51,737 bases of DNA, taken from the NCBI GenBank assembly GCA_049657775.1, contig JBASNZ010000099.1, positions 1 to 51,737 of the forward strand, read 5' to 3'. Made by a program: the position numbers and the translations under genes. Under the pieces are notes generated by a model. The model saw nothing but the letters and a program-made list of their open reading frames with translations, was not told where the DNA came from and searched no databases. This DNA comes from JBASNZ01 sp049657775. GTDB lineage: Bacteria; Actinomycetota; Coriobacteriia; Anaerosomatales; Anaerosomataceae. Shown here piece after piece: positions 35,772-44,037 of this stretch; within the stretch, counting starts at the first letter, position 1; each line of letters starts with the position of its first letter.

Positions 35772-37646
35772 CTAGGCCACCGGTTCGTAGTAGAAGAGCA
35801 CGGTGCCGTACTCGACGGCCTGGCCGTTCTCGACGGCCACCTCGCGAATGATGCCCGACTCCTCGGCAACGATCTCGTTCATGAGCTTCATGGCCTCGAG
35901 AATGCACAGAGGCGCGCCTTCGGCGAACGAGTCACCCACGCTGACGAACGCATCCGCACCCGGCGACGGGGCAGCGTAGAACGTGGCGACCATAGGTGAC
36001 ACGACCGTACGCCAGGTAACGGGCCGCTCGTACGACAGCGCTCCCTCCTCAACCTGAGGCGACTCCGGCGATGCGGGCGTCGCGATGGCGGGCTCATGTA
36101 CGGCGGGCGCGTGCTGTATGGGGGTGACGCCGTCCGACGTTCCGCCCTTACGCACGACGATCCTGCTGTCGCCCTCCTCGATGACCACCTCGGTGATCCC
36201 GGACTCCTCCACTATCTTCACGAGTTCCCGGATCTGATTCACGTCCACGGAATCGTCCTCCTTGACGGTGTTGATTTCCTCACCCATGAGGAACACAGCG
36301 CGCTCGGCGCCATCCTTGTGCTTCTGCAAATATGTGCGCGCCTCGTTCGGGAAGAGCGCGTACATGAGAACGTCCTCTTCGGTCCTGGCAAGGTCGCCGA
36401 TCTCCTCGGCCATTTGATCGTAGGTCGTGGTCACGAGCGACCCCGGGCGGATGTTTGCCGGGAGCGGCGTCAGGTCCCCAAGAACCTTGGCGACGATCTC
36501 GTCGTCCATCGGGCCCGGTGCCTTGCCGTACAGACCGCGCACGTAGTCCCGCATCTCCTGCGGGATGATCGACCACCGCTTGCCGGTGAGCACGTTCATA
36601 ACAGCCTGTGTGCCGACGATCTGCGACATCGGCGTCACGAGCGGCGGATACCCAACCTCGGCACGAACTCGCGGAACCTCCACCAACACGTCAGGAAGAC
36701 GGTCGCTGGCGTTCTGTAGTTCGAGCTGGCTGATGAAGTTGCTCATCATGCCGCCAGGGACCTGATGGCTGAAGACCTCCATCTGCAGCAGCGTGGTGAC
36801 GCCGCGCTTGAGCTTCTTTGACTCCCGCACGTTCTCCCAGTACTCCGCGATCTCGAAGAGCGTGTCGAGGTCGATGCCCGTGTCGTACTCCGACTCCTTG
36901 AGCGCCGCGACGATCATCTCGACCGCCGGCTGACTGTTGCCAAACGCGAGCGCCACAACCGCGGTGTCGATGATGTCCGCGCCGGCCTCGGCGGACTTGA
37001 GGTAGTTCATGGGCGCCATGCCACCGATGTAGTGGCAGTGCACGTGCACGGGCAGCCCGATCTGTTCCTTGAGCGCGCGGACCATCTTCTCCGTGCGGAA
37101 CGGCGTGAGCATACCCGCCATGTCCTTGATGCAGATCGTGTCCGCTCCGAGAGCCTTGAGCTCCTCGGCGTACTCGAGATAGCTGTCGAGGGTGTGCACC
37201 GGGGAGACCGTGTAGCTGATGGCTCCTTCGAAGTGACCGCCGCACTCTTTCACGGCCTCGGCCGTGACCTGGACATTGCGGATGTCGTTGAGCGCGTCGA
37301 AGATGCGGAAGACGTGGATGCCGTTGCGCTTGGAGGCATGCACGAACCGGCGACAGATCTCGTCCGAGTAGTGCCGGTAGCCGACGAGGTTCTGGCCGCG
37401 GAGCAACATCTGAAGAGGCGTCTTGGGGCAGTGCTGCTTGATGATCCTCAGCCGGTCCCAGGGGTTCTCGTCAAGGAAGCGGAGGGCCGCGTCAAATGTC
37501 GCGCCGCCCCAGACCTCAAGGGACCAGTAGCCCACAGAGTCCATCTTGGGCAGGATCGGCAGCATGTCCGCGAGCGTCATCCGCGTCGCCCACAGTGACT
37601 GATGGGCGTCGCGCAGGGTGGTGTCGGTGATGTGAACCGGCCGCAT
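35772..37646 (-). CDS. PycB/OadA-type carboxyltransferase fused to a complete AccB-type biotin carrier
   Basis: A 624-residue fusion. Residues 1-460 are the HMGL-like barrel and conserved carboxylase domain of PycB/OadA: TTLRDAHQS at 9-17, the carboxylated lysine in CIKDMAG (Lys174) and metal-binding HVHCH at 201-205. From about 467 the sequence is a full AccB protein. This comprises the helix QIRELVKIVEESGITEVVI, a Pro/Ala linker, VVSPMVATFYAAPSPGA, and the biotinylation motif EAMKLM (Lys587). The start at 37646 is set by homology. It sits in the efp-accB-accC slot. Likely product: oxaloacetate from pyruvate; a decarboxylase role is less likely because no membrane OadB/OadG is seen here. Confidence 0.88.
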   Translation of the reverse strand: MRPVHITDTTLRDAHQSLWATRMTLADMLPILPKMDSVGYWSLEVWGGATFDAALRFLDENPWDRLRIIKQHCPKTPLQMLLRGQNLVGYRHYSDEICRRFVHASKRNGIHVFRIFDALNDIRNVQVTAEAVKECGGHFEGAISYTVSPVHTLDSYLEYAEELKALGADTICIKDMAGMLTPFRTEKMVRALKEQIGLPVHVHCHYIGGMAPMNYLKSAEAGADIIDTAVVALAFGNSQPAVEMIVAALKESEYDTGIDLDTLFEIAEYWENVRESKKLKRGVTTLLQMEVFSHQVPGGMMSNFISQLELQNASDRLPDVLVEVPRVRAEVGYPPLVTPMSQIVGTQAVMNVLTGKRWSIIPQEMRDYVRGLYGKAPGPMDDEIVAKVLGDLTPLPANIRPGSLVTTTYDQMAEEIGDLARTEEDVLMYALFPNEARTYLQKHKDGAERAVFLMGEEINTVKEDDSVDVNQIRELVKIVEESGITEVVIEEGDSRIVVRKGGTSDGVTPIQHAPAVHEPAIATPASPESPQVEEGALSYERPVTWRTVVSPMVATFYAAPSPGADAFVSVGDSFAEGAPLCILEAMKLMNEIVAEESGIIREVAVENGQAVEYGTVLFYYEPVA

Positions 37647-37706
37647 GGCACCATTCCTTCGTCCGCGTATGCGGAAGCAACGTCTCTTCTGACGGTTGGT
37701 CGCAAT

Positions 37707-37712
37707 AGTATA
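37707..37712 (-). promoter_or_regulatory. Candidate -10 element for the carboxylase-asp23-nusB operon
   Basis: Minus-strand TATACT in the context TCCGGTATACT, about 60 bases ahead of the PycB-AccB ATG. The same 11 bases precede the lipoprotein-PNPT operon at 23.4 kb. No convincing -35. The 115-base efp-pycB gap is the largest in this stretch, consistent with a new transcription start. Confidence 0.4.
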
Positions 37713-37761
37713 CCGGAGTGCCGCGCGGCGAGATACACGCTGTGCGGTTCGGGGCACGCGC

Positions 37762-38322
37762 CTAGACGCGGGTGATGTAGCGTCCGTCTCTCGTATCGAC
37801 CTTGATGACGTCGCCGGTGTTGATGAACATGGGCACCTGAACGACCGCCCCCGTTTCCAGCGTCGCCGGCTTCGTGCCACCCTGGACGGTATCGCCCTTG
37901 AATCCCGGGTCGGTCTCGGTCACTTCGAGCTCGACGAACATGGGTGCCTCGACGCCGATCATCTCGCCGCCGGCGTACATGACCTGCACCTCATCGTTCT
38001 CCTTGAGCCACTTGGCCGTCTCTCCGACGAAGTCGGCCGCCAACTCGAACTGCTCGTAGGATGCGGTGTCCATGAAGTGGTAGGCGCTGCCGTCGCTGTA
38101 AAGGTACTGGAGCGTCTTGTTCTCGATGCGGACGTCGTCCATCTTCTCGCCCGCGCGGAAGGTGATGTCGACAACACGACCGGAGCGCAGCTCCTTGAGC
38201 TTGGTGCGGACGAATGCGCCGCCTTTGCCCGGCTTGACGTGCTGAAAGTCGACGATGATCCACATCTTGTTGTCGTACATGATGCACATGCCGTTCTTGA
38301 AGTTGCTGGTGGAAACCGCCAT
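37762..38322 (-). CDS. efp: Translation elongation factor P
   Basis: Relieves ribosome stalling at polyproline. The 186 residues form the three beta-barrel domains of the family. The tip of domain I reads KPGKGGAF with Lys33 at the position that is post-translationally modified in many species. No modification enzyme gene is in the window. ATG at 38322, 13 bases after pepP; part of the aro-pepP-efp order shared with Mycobacterium and Firmicutes. Confidence 0.97.
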   Translation of the reverse strand: MAVSTSNFKNGMCIMYDNKMWIIVDFQHVKPGKGGAFVRTKLKELRSGRVVDITFRAGEKMDDVRIENKTLQYLYSDGSAYHFMDTASYEQFELAADFVGETAKWLKENDEVQVMYAGGEMIGVEAPMFVELEVTETDPGFKGDTVQGGTKPATLETGAVVQVPMFINTGDVIKVDTRDGRYITRV

Positions 38323-38334
38323 CGGAGGCCCTTT

Positions 38335-39423
38335 CTATATCTCGATGAGATCGCGCGGCGCCGTGCTGAGGAGACGCGCGCCACCCTCATCGACCGCTAC
38401 CAAGTCCTCGATTCTAACACCGCCGAATCCCGGCAGATACACACCGGGCTCGACCGTGACCACGCATCCCGCGCGCAGCGAGTCGTGACTCTTCATGCTC
38501 AGCCCTGGCAGCTCGTGCACATCCAGGCCTACCCCGTGCCCAAGACCATGGGTGAAGTACTCGCCATACCCCAGATCGTTCAGGACCGCGCGGGCAACGG
38601 CGTCCACGTCCTTGCCGGTCACCCCGGGCTTCACGGCGGCCACACCGGCCCGGTTGGCAGCGAGGACCGCCGCGTGTATCTCGCGCTGTCGATCGCCCGC
38701 CGTCCCTATCGCGACGGTGCGCGTCATGTCCGAGCAGTACGCTCCGACCCGTGCGCCGAAATCGAGCTTGAGGAAGTCGCCCTTCTCGATCACGCGGTCG
38801 CTCACGCTCGCATGGGGCCGCGCCGAGTTGGGGCCGCTCGCTACGATGGGGTCGAACGCGAGCCCCTGAGAGCCGTTCTTGCGCATCCAGAACTCAAGTT
38901 CAAGCGCCACGTCGCGCTCGGTCATCCCGGCCGCGACAAAGCCGCAGATGTGCTCGAACGCGGCGTCCGTGATCGCGGCGGCAGACTCGATGCGCTCGAT
39001 CTCGTGCGCGCTCTTGACCTGCCGGATGTCCTCGATCAGGTGGTCCATCATCTTGACGCTCCCCACGAACTGCTCCGAGATGAACTTGAAGCGCCCGTAG
39101 GGCATGGAGGTCTCGAGAGTGAGTTGCGTGATCCCCTCGGCCTGACATTCACGGCACACATCGATGTAAAGGTCCGTCTCAGGAACGCGGACCGCCCACG
39201 GGGTGCCGACCGCGGCGGCCTCGGCGGCCTCGCTGTAGCGCCGGTCCGTGTAGAACCGGGCGTGCTCGCTCGTCACGAGGCACGCGGCGTTGATCCCCTC
39301 GTCGAACACACCCTCGAACCCGGTGATGTACCGCATGTTCGAAACGGTCGTGACAAGCATCGACGGGAGCCCGTCGGTAGCAAGACGGCGCCGGAGCGCC
39401 GCCAGACGCGGTTCTGCGTTCAT
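38335..39423 (-). CDS. pepP: Xaa-Pro aminopeptidase/dipeptidase (M24 family)
   Basis: Metallopeptidase that removes N-terminal residues preceding proline. It is 362 residues with an N-terminal creatinase-like domain. The pita-bread fold carries the five metal ligands: Asp pair in LDFGARVGAYCSDMTRT, His in GLGHGVGLDVHE, and Glu residues in VEPGVY and GGVRIEDL. Start ATG at 39423 overlaps the aroQ stop as ATGA with GGAGG upstream. Its place next to efp is conserved; both relate to proline-containing chains. Confidence 0.92.
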   Translation of the reverse strand: MNAEPRLAALRRRLATDGLPSMLVTTVSNMRYITGFEGVFDEGINAACLVTSEHARFYTDRRYSEAAEAAAVGTPWAVRVPETDLYIDVCRECQAEGITQLTLETSMPYGRFKFISEQFVGSVKMMDHLIEDIRQVKSAHEIERIESAAAITDAAFEHICGFVAAGMTERDVALELEFWMRKNGSQGLAFDPIVASGPNSARPHASVSDRVIEKGDFLKLDFGARVGAYCSDMTRTVAIGTAGDRQREIHAAVLAANRAGVAAVKPGVTGKDVDAVARAVLNDLGYGEYFTHGLGHGVGLDVHELPGLSMKSHDSLRAGCVVTVEPGVYLPGFGGVRIEDLVAVDEGGARLLSTAPRDLIEI

Positions 39424-39866
39424 CGGGCATCCTCCTTGAGGATGTCGGCCAGCACCCGCAGGCCCGTGGCGTACGACGCGGGCCCGAATCCGGACACGAT
39501 ACCGACGCACGCCGCGGCGGTGACACTGGTGGCACGGAACGACTCCCGGGCGTGGATGTTGCTCAGGTGTACCTCTACGGTGGGAATGGCCACGCCCGAA
39601 ATGGCGTCTCGGAGCGCGTAGGAGTAGTGCGTGTACGCACCGGGGTTGATGACGATGCCATCGGCGTCGCCTGCGGCAGCGTGGATCCTGTCGATCATCT
39701 CACCCTCGTGGTTCGACTGGAAGAACGTGACCTGGATTCCGAGCTCGTCGCCGAGCCCGTTAAGCAGGACTTCGATGTCGGCCAGGGTCGTGGAGCCGTA
39801 CACCTCGGGCTCACGACTCCCGAGAAGGTTCAGGTTTGGACCGCTCAGTACGAGCACACGCTTCAC
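39420..39866 (-). CDS. aroQ: Type II 3-dehydroquinate dehydratase
   Basis: Third step of the shikimate pathway. It is about 148 residues, the length of dodecameric type II enzymes, with NLLGSREPEVYG (active-site loop and Tyr), SNHEGEMIDRIH, NPGAYTHYSYALRDA and VEVHLSNIHARESFR. Two GTG codons compete: 39875 is only one base from GGAGG, so 39866 with AGGAG eight bases upstream is preferred. The stop overlaps pepP. Confidence 0.95.
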   Translation of the reverse strand: MKRVLVLSGPNLNLLGSREPEVYGSTTLADIEVLLNGLGDELGIQVTFFQSNHEGEMIDRIHAAAGDADGIVINPGAYTHYSYALRDAISGVAIPTVEVHLSNIHARESFRATSVTAAACVGIVSGFGPASYATGLRVLADILKEDAR

Positions 39867-39882
39867 TTGGACCACTCCTCCA

Positions 39883-41478
39883 TCATGATTCCACCGTCCA
39901 GCGTCTCAGCGCCGGTTCAAGCACTCCCGTGTCGACGGGCACGACCTCCCAGATACCCGGAGACCGCAGCAGCACGAACCGCGCGGTACCGTCGCGCGTC
40001 TTCTTGTCCGACAGGATGACGCCGAGAAGATCAGCGGCGGTTCCGGGTCGATCGCTGTAGCGCGGCACGTGAAGCGCGTCGAGTAGTGCTCCCGTACGCG
40101 CCGCGACCTCTGGAGAAGCCCCGAGCACCTCTGTGGCCAGCTCCGCGGCGAATCGCATGCCTTCGGCAACGGCAACGCCGTGCGAGATGCGCCCGTAACC
40201 CACAACAGTCTCGAGCGCATGCCCCAGCGTGTGTCCCAGGTTGAGACACTCGCGAAGTCCCGACTCGCGCTCGTCGGCACTGACCACCTTGGCCTTGAAC
40301 CCGACACTCATGATCACCGCGTCGCGGATCGCGACGTCGTCTCTGGCGAGCAACCGCTGCGCGGCAGCCTCGAGATGGGCCGTCTCGGCTTCGCCTGCGA
40401 GGAGTGCGGTCTTGGCGACCTCGACCAGTCCGTTCGTCCATTCCGCCTCGGGCAGCGTTGCCAGTGCGGCGACGTCGCTCACGACGATCCGGGGCTGCCA
40501 GAACGCCCCCGCCAGGTTCTTCCCGGCCATCAGGTCCACACCGGTCTTCCCGCCGATCGAACTGTCGACCTGACCAAGAAGCGTCGTTGGAACCTGCACG
40601 AATCGTACACCGCGCATGTAGGTCGCCGCAGCAAAACCCGCCAGATCACCGATCACGCCACCGCCAAGAGCAACGACGCATCCGTCCCGGCCGAGCCTGA
40701 GCTCGGCGAAGCGTTCGAGCAGCTCACCGGCAGTGCGCCAGTCCTTTGAGCCCTCTCCGGGCGGTACCACGACCGAAAGCGCCTGCATGCCGGAGTCCTC
40801 GAGAGACGCCAGCACCCGGTCAAGGTAGATCGAGGCGACATTCTCGTCGGTCACGACGATGGCCTGCTGCGAGCTTGCCGCCTCGGCAACGTACGTGCCC
40901 AGGTCGTGCAGTACACCGTGGCCGATCAGCACGTCGTAGCCGTGCGCGGCCACCACGGGGACTCGTATCTCGAGCGGGTCGGCTAACAGCGTCGAGACCT
41001 CGTCGACGATCTCGGCAACGCTCCGGCCGGTGGTGTCCACGATGAGGTCGGCGGCTGCGCGGTAGAGCGACAGCCTGGCATCGAGGATGCGGGGCAGGAT
41101 CGCGGGGGCATCGCCGGCCAGCAGCGGCCTGTCGGATGTGTCACCGATCCTGGCAAGGGCCTCGGCCGGAGTGACAACGAGATAGACAACGGTCCCGCTG
41201 TCCTTGAGCATGCGACGGTTGTCGTCCGCAAGAACGATTCCGCCACCGCAGGCGACCACCGAGGGCGGTGTCGCGGCGAGCGCCCGCAACGTGAGTTGCT
41301 CGAGCCGTCGAAACTCATCTTCGCCGTGCTCGGCGAAGATGGCTCTGACCGGCGTGCCAACGCGCTCCTCTATCGCCCGATCAAGGTCCACGAAGGGCAT
41401 CCCTAGGCGCTCCGCGAGCGCGGCGCCGACGGTCGACTTCCCCGACCCCATGAAGCCGATGAGGTAGATGTGGCTCAC
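39883..41478 (-). CDS. aroKB: Fused shikimate kinase-3-dehydroquinate synthase AroKB
   Basis: A bifunctional shikimate-pathway enzyme of 531 residues. Residues 1-170 are AroK with the P-loop GFMGSGKST (8-16), DRPLLAG and an AACGGG-like VACGGGIVL. Residues from about 172 are AroB with VVPPGEGSKDW, ALGGGVIGDLAG, QVDSSIGGKTGVD and the metal motif NLGHTLGHALE. The domains are joined without a long linker. Both appear complete. GTG start at 41478 overlaps the aroC stop as GTGA. Similar fusions are known in some other bacteria, such as Thermotoga. Confidence 0.95.
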   Translation of the reverse strand: MSHIYLIGFMGSGKSTVGAALAERLGMPFVDLDRAIEERVGTPVRAIFAEHGEDEFRRLEQLTLRALAATPPSVVACGGGIVLADDNRRMLKDSGTVVYLVVTPAEALARIGDTSDRPLLAGDAPAILPRILDARLSLYRAAADLIVDTTGRSVAEIVDEVSTLLADPLEIRVPVVAAHGYDVLIGHGVLHDLGTYVAEAASSQQAIVVTDENVASIYLDRVLASLEDSGMQALSVVVPPGEGSKDWRTAGELLERFAELRLGRDGCVVALGGGVIGDLAGFAAATYMRGVRFVQVPTTLLGQVDSSIGGKTGVDLMAGKNLAGAFWQPRIVVSDVAALATLPEAEWTNGLVEVAKTALLAGEAETAHLEAAAQRLLARDDVAIRDAVIMSVGFKAKVVSADERESGLRECLNLGHTLGHALETVVGYGRISHGVAVAEGMRFAAELATEVLGASPEVAARTGALLDALHVPRYSDRPGTAADLLGVILSDKKTRDGTARFVLLRSPGIWEVVPVDTGVLEPALRRWTVES

Positions 41479-42626
41479 CGGGGAAGCCTACTCCGGTACG
41501 CCTCGAGCGCGCTCAGGATGTCGTCCACGCATCGATCCCCGAACGCATCGGTGTACGCCGTGGCGAGGACCATCGCGACCTCCGCCTCGGCGACCACGGC
41601 CGCTGCCGGTACCGCGCACACGTCCGAGCGCTCCTTGGCGGCGTCCACCGGCTGCATCGTCTCAAGATCGATGCTGGGAAGCGCGGTCATCAGCGTGGGA
41701 ATCGGCTTCATCGCGGCGCGTACCACAAGGGGCTCGCCATTGGTCATGCCGCCTTCCAGTCCCCCCGCATGATTGCTCGGGCGCACGATGCCACGGCCCG
41801 GCTCGAACATGATCGGGTCGTGTACGGTCGAACCTGGCCTGGCGGACGCCGCGAAGCCGTCGCCGAACTCGACACCCTTGATGGCGGGAACGGACAGTAC
41901 CGCCGCGCCGATGCGGGCATCCAGACGCTGATCCGCCTGCGCATAGCCTCCGAGCCCGGGAACCAATCCAAGAGCCGCAACCACGAACACGCCACCCAGA
42001 CTCTCACCCGCGCCACGGGCGGCGTCGATGGCGGCCCTCATCCGCGCGGCGGTCTCCTCATCGGGGCAACTCACGTCGGACGACTCGACCTGGGCGAAGT
42101 CGACATTCCCGGCGTCGGGCTCGACGTCAAGCGCTTCGCTGCCGATACGGGTCACGAACGAGGATACCCGGACGCCCATCTGGCCGAGAAAGGCCTTTGC
42201 CACCGCGCCGGCGGCGACCCGAGCGGCCGTTTCGCGAGCACTTGCGCGTTCCAGCACGTCTCGAACGTCATCGCACGCGTTTCGCAGGTAGCCCGGAAGA
42301 TCGGCGTGCCCGGGACGCGGAGCCGTCACGCGCCCGGCAGTAGCGGGGTCGCCTGCGGTGGCCATGATGTCGACCCAGTTCTCGGCGTCCCGATTACCGA
42401 TGGTCATCGCCACCGGTGAACCGATCGTTCGCCCAAATCTGACACCCGAGAGAACCATGGCACGGTCGGTCTCGATCGCCATGCGACCACCGCGGCCGTA
42501 GCCCTTCTGGCGACGCGCAAGATCGAGATCGACAGCAGCGGTGTCCAGCCGCACTCCAGCCGGTACATCACTGACCACGGCCACCAGGGCACGTCCGTGA
42601 GACTCTCCAGCAGTGGTGTAGCGCAT
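41475..42626 (-). CDS. aroC: Chorismate synthase
   Basis: FMN-dependent last step to chorismate. It is 383 residues from ATG 42626, with the family motifs GESHGRALV at the start, RQKGYGRGGRM, LERASARETAARVA and the C-terminal FGDRCVDDILSAL. GAGGAG lies four bases before the ATG. A TAGAAT element (42653-42658) just upstream and a terminator-like hairpin (42669-42692) before that separate it from the pilus genes, so aroC probably starts the aro-pepP-efp unit. Confidence 0.96.
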   Translation of the reverse strand: MRYTTAGESHGRALVAVVSDVPAGVRLDTAAVDLDLARRQKGYGRGGRMAIETDRAMVLSGVRFGRTIGSPVAMTIGNRDAENWVDIMATAGDPATAGRVTAPRPGHADLPGYLRNACDDVRDVLERASARETAARVAAGAVAKAFLGQMGVRVSSFVTRIGSEALDVEPDAGNVDFAQVESSDVSCPDEETAARMRAAIDAARGAGESLGGVFVVAALGLVPGLGGYAQADQRLDARIGAAVLSVPAIKGVEFGDGFAASARPGSTVHDPIMFEPGRGIVRPSNHAGGLEGGMTNGEPLVVRAAMKPIPTLMTALPSIDLETMQPVDAAKERSDVCAVPAAAVVAEAEVAMVLATAYTDAFGDRCVDDILSALEAYRSRLPR

Positions 42627-42652
42627 GATCTCCTCACCTGATCGGTGTGACG

Positions 42653-42658
42653 ATTCTA
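42653..42658 (-). promoter_or_regulatory. Candidate aroC -10 element
   Basis: Minus-strand TAGAAT 26 bases before the aroC ATG. The expected -35 position falls within the upstream hairpin and shows no match. It would give a leader of about 20 bases. Confidence 0.35.
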
Positions 42659-42668
42659 CCAAGAACGC

Positions 42669-42692
42669 GAAGCGCCGCGGAGGCGGCGCTTC
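42669..42692 (-). terminator. Rho-independent-type terminator after the pilMNOP genes
   Basis: Perfect 10-base arms (42669-42678 and 42683-42692) with a 4-base loop, 39 bases after the pilP-like stop. On the minus strand it is followed by GCGTTCTTGG, a weak T-tract. It marks the end of the pilus operon ahead of aroC. Confidence 0.6.
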
Positions 42693-42731
42693 TGGTGAGT
42701 CCTGGTACCAGGCGGGGCACCCGGGAGCTCG

Positions 42732-43361
42732 CTACTTCTGGATGCCCTGACCGACCGTTAGGATCACCTGCTGGTCACCGAAGAGCATGACCACGGAATC
42801 GTCGCGGATCTCAAGCAGCTTCCACGGGGAATCCGGGATCGCATCCCCCTCTGACAGGGTGTACTCCTGCTGGTCCCATACCATGTTGGCCTCCGGCTCA
42901 TCGCCGGTTGTGGTCACAGACACTAGATAGAGCGTGTCTGCCGCATATTCGGTTGCATCCGGTGCCGAGGTGCTATCCGGCGACGCTTCGGGGGTTGAAG
43001 ACGCGTCCTCGGCAGTGATGAGCGGCTCGAAGATGTCACGGAAGGTGAAGACCTCATCGTTGGACACCACAGCCGCTGCCTGTGCAGGCGCGGCTCCTGA
43101 TGTGGTCTCCGCGCCACCCGCGGCGGGTTGCTGCTGTCTCTCGGGAACACGGACCTCAAGGTCCGCCTCCGTAGGGAAGAGTACGAACAACACGACTGCG
43201 ACGACGATACCGGCGATGACCGCAAGGGCGCCGAGAGCGCCCAGGATCATCACGACCCGGCCGAGCGGCGTAGAGAAGAAACCCTGCTTCTTGGGAGAGC
43301 TTTCCGGCGTGGCCGGAGTGGCTCCCTCAGCGGGTAACGGTGTTGTGATCTCGTCAGTCAC
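42732..43361 (-). CDS. PilP-like type IV pilus inner-membrane protein
   Basis: A 209-residue protein with a 34-residue cytoplasmic Pro/Ala-rich tail, one membrane helix (about 35-62), and a long Ala/Ser/Thr-rich linker. The small C-terminal domain begins near VFTFRDIFEPLI and ends VILTVGQGIQK. Topology and the position after pilO fit a PilP/GspC-type alignment-complex protein, though without the lipoprotein anchor. Sequence similarity is not strong enough to be sure. GTG start at 43361 with AGGAGGG five bases upstream. In a monoderm no outer-membrane secretin needs to be contacted, so its partner is unclear. Confidence 0.6.
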   Translation of the reverse strand: MTDEITTPLPAEGATPATPESSPKKQGFFSTPLGRVVMILGALGALAVIAGIVVAVVLFVLFPTEADLEVRVPERQQQPAAGGAETTSGAAPAQAAAVVSNDEVFTFRDIFEPLITAEDASSTPEASPDSTSAPDATEYAADTLYLVSVTTTGDEPEANMVWDQQEYTLSEGDAIPDSPWKLLEIRDDSVVMLFGDQQVILTVGQGIQK

Positions 43362-43380
43362 TTCTACCCTCCTGCCAAGA

Positions 43381-44022
43381 TCACGGGGACGGGGTCGCGC
43401 TGGCCGGCGGAGACGCCGGGGCGGACGTTGAGGCGCCCGAGACGTTCGTCTGCACGATCGACATCGTGTACACCTCGATGGAGATGGTTCCAAGTACCGC
43501 CGCATCTTTCTCGGCGGTCTCGGGCGAGTACGCGTACGCGACGCTCTTGATGCGAACGCCTCGCGAGAGCTTGTCGATCTTACGGAGGAACTCGATCTGG
43601 TCGGCCCAACTTCCACTGACCATCATCGTAATGGGTACCGCGCTGTAGCCCATGGACTGGCCGGCCGCGTTCACAACCGGAGTCGGAGTCCCCGGCTGCA
43701 ACTGCGTGAAGTCGAGACCCGCGGCGTTCGCAGTGTCCTGAAGATCCACGATGAGCGTGGGGAGTTCGGGAGACTCCGGTACCTGATTGGCGATCCTGAG
43801 CATCTCGACCTGGTTATCAGCGGACTGCGCCTTGGCGCTCTGCCGACGTGCGAGCACGGTCTGCTGCGTCTGGATCTCGGAGGTCGTCTCGGCGATCTTC
43901 ACATCAAGCGAGGTCGCGCGCTCGAACTGCGGCATGATCGCGAGGAACACGACCACAACGGCCATGATGACGATCGCCGCGATGGCAATTATCAGCTGAT
44001 TCTGTGCTGACAGTCGGTTCAT
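43381..44022 (-). CDS. pilO: Type IV pilus assembly protein PilO
   Basis: Inner-membrane alignment protein that pairs with PilN. It is 213 residues with a short N-terminal tail, a membrane helix (9-30), a coiled coil (about 35-75) and a ferredoxin-like periplasmic-side domain. Conserved PilO features include LDFTQLQPG and ITMMVSGSWADQIEFLRKI. The tail is Ser/Pro/Ala-rich. ATG at 44022 follows pilN by 15 bases. Confidence 0.88.
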   Translation of the reverse strand: MNRLSAQNQLIIAIAAIVIMAVVVVFLAIMPQFERATSLDVKIAETTSEIQTQQTVLARRQSAKAQSADNQVEMLRIANQVPESPELPTLIVDLQDTANAAGLDFTQLQPGTPTPVVNAAGQSMGYSAVPITMMVSGSWADQIEFLRKIDKLSRGVRIKSVAYAYSPETAEKDAAVLGTISIEVYTMSIVQTNVSGASTSAPASPPASATPSP

Positions 44023-44037
44023 CTCGTCACCTTACAT

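Noticed and set aside
35772..37646. The carboxyltransferase as a sodium-pumping oxaloacetate decarboxylase alpha subunit.
   Set aside because: No oadB or oadG membrane subunit is present and a biotin carboxylase gene is directly coupled, favouring a carboxylase.
37696..39621. A 641-codon plus-strand open frame spanning efp, pepP and part of aroQ.
   Set aside because: It runs through three recognised genes on the other strand and encodes an Arg/His/Asp-rich string typical of antisense frames in GC-rich DNA.
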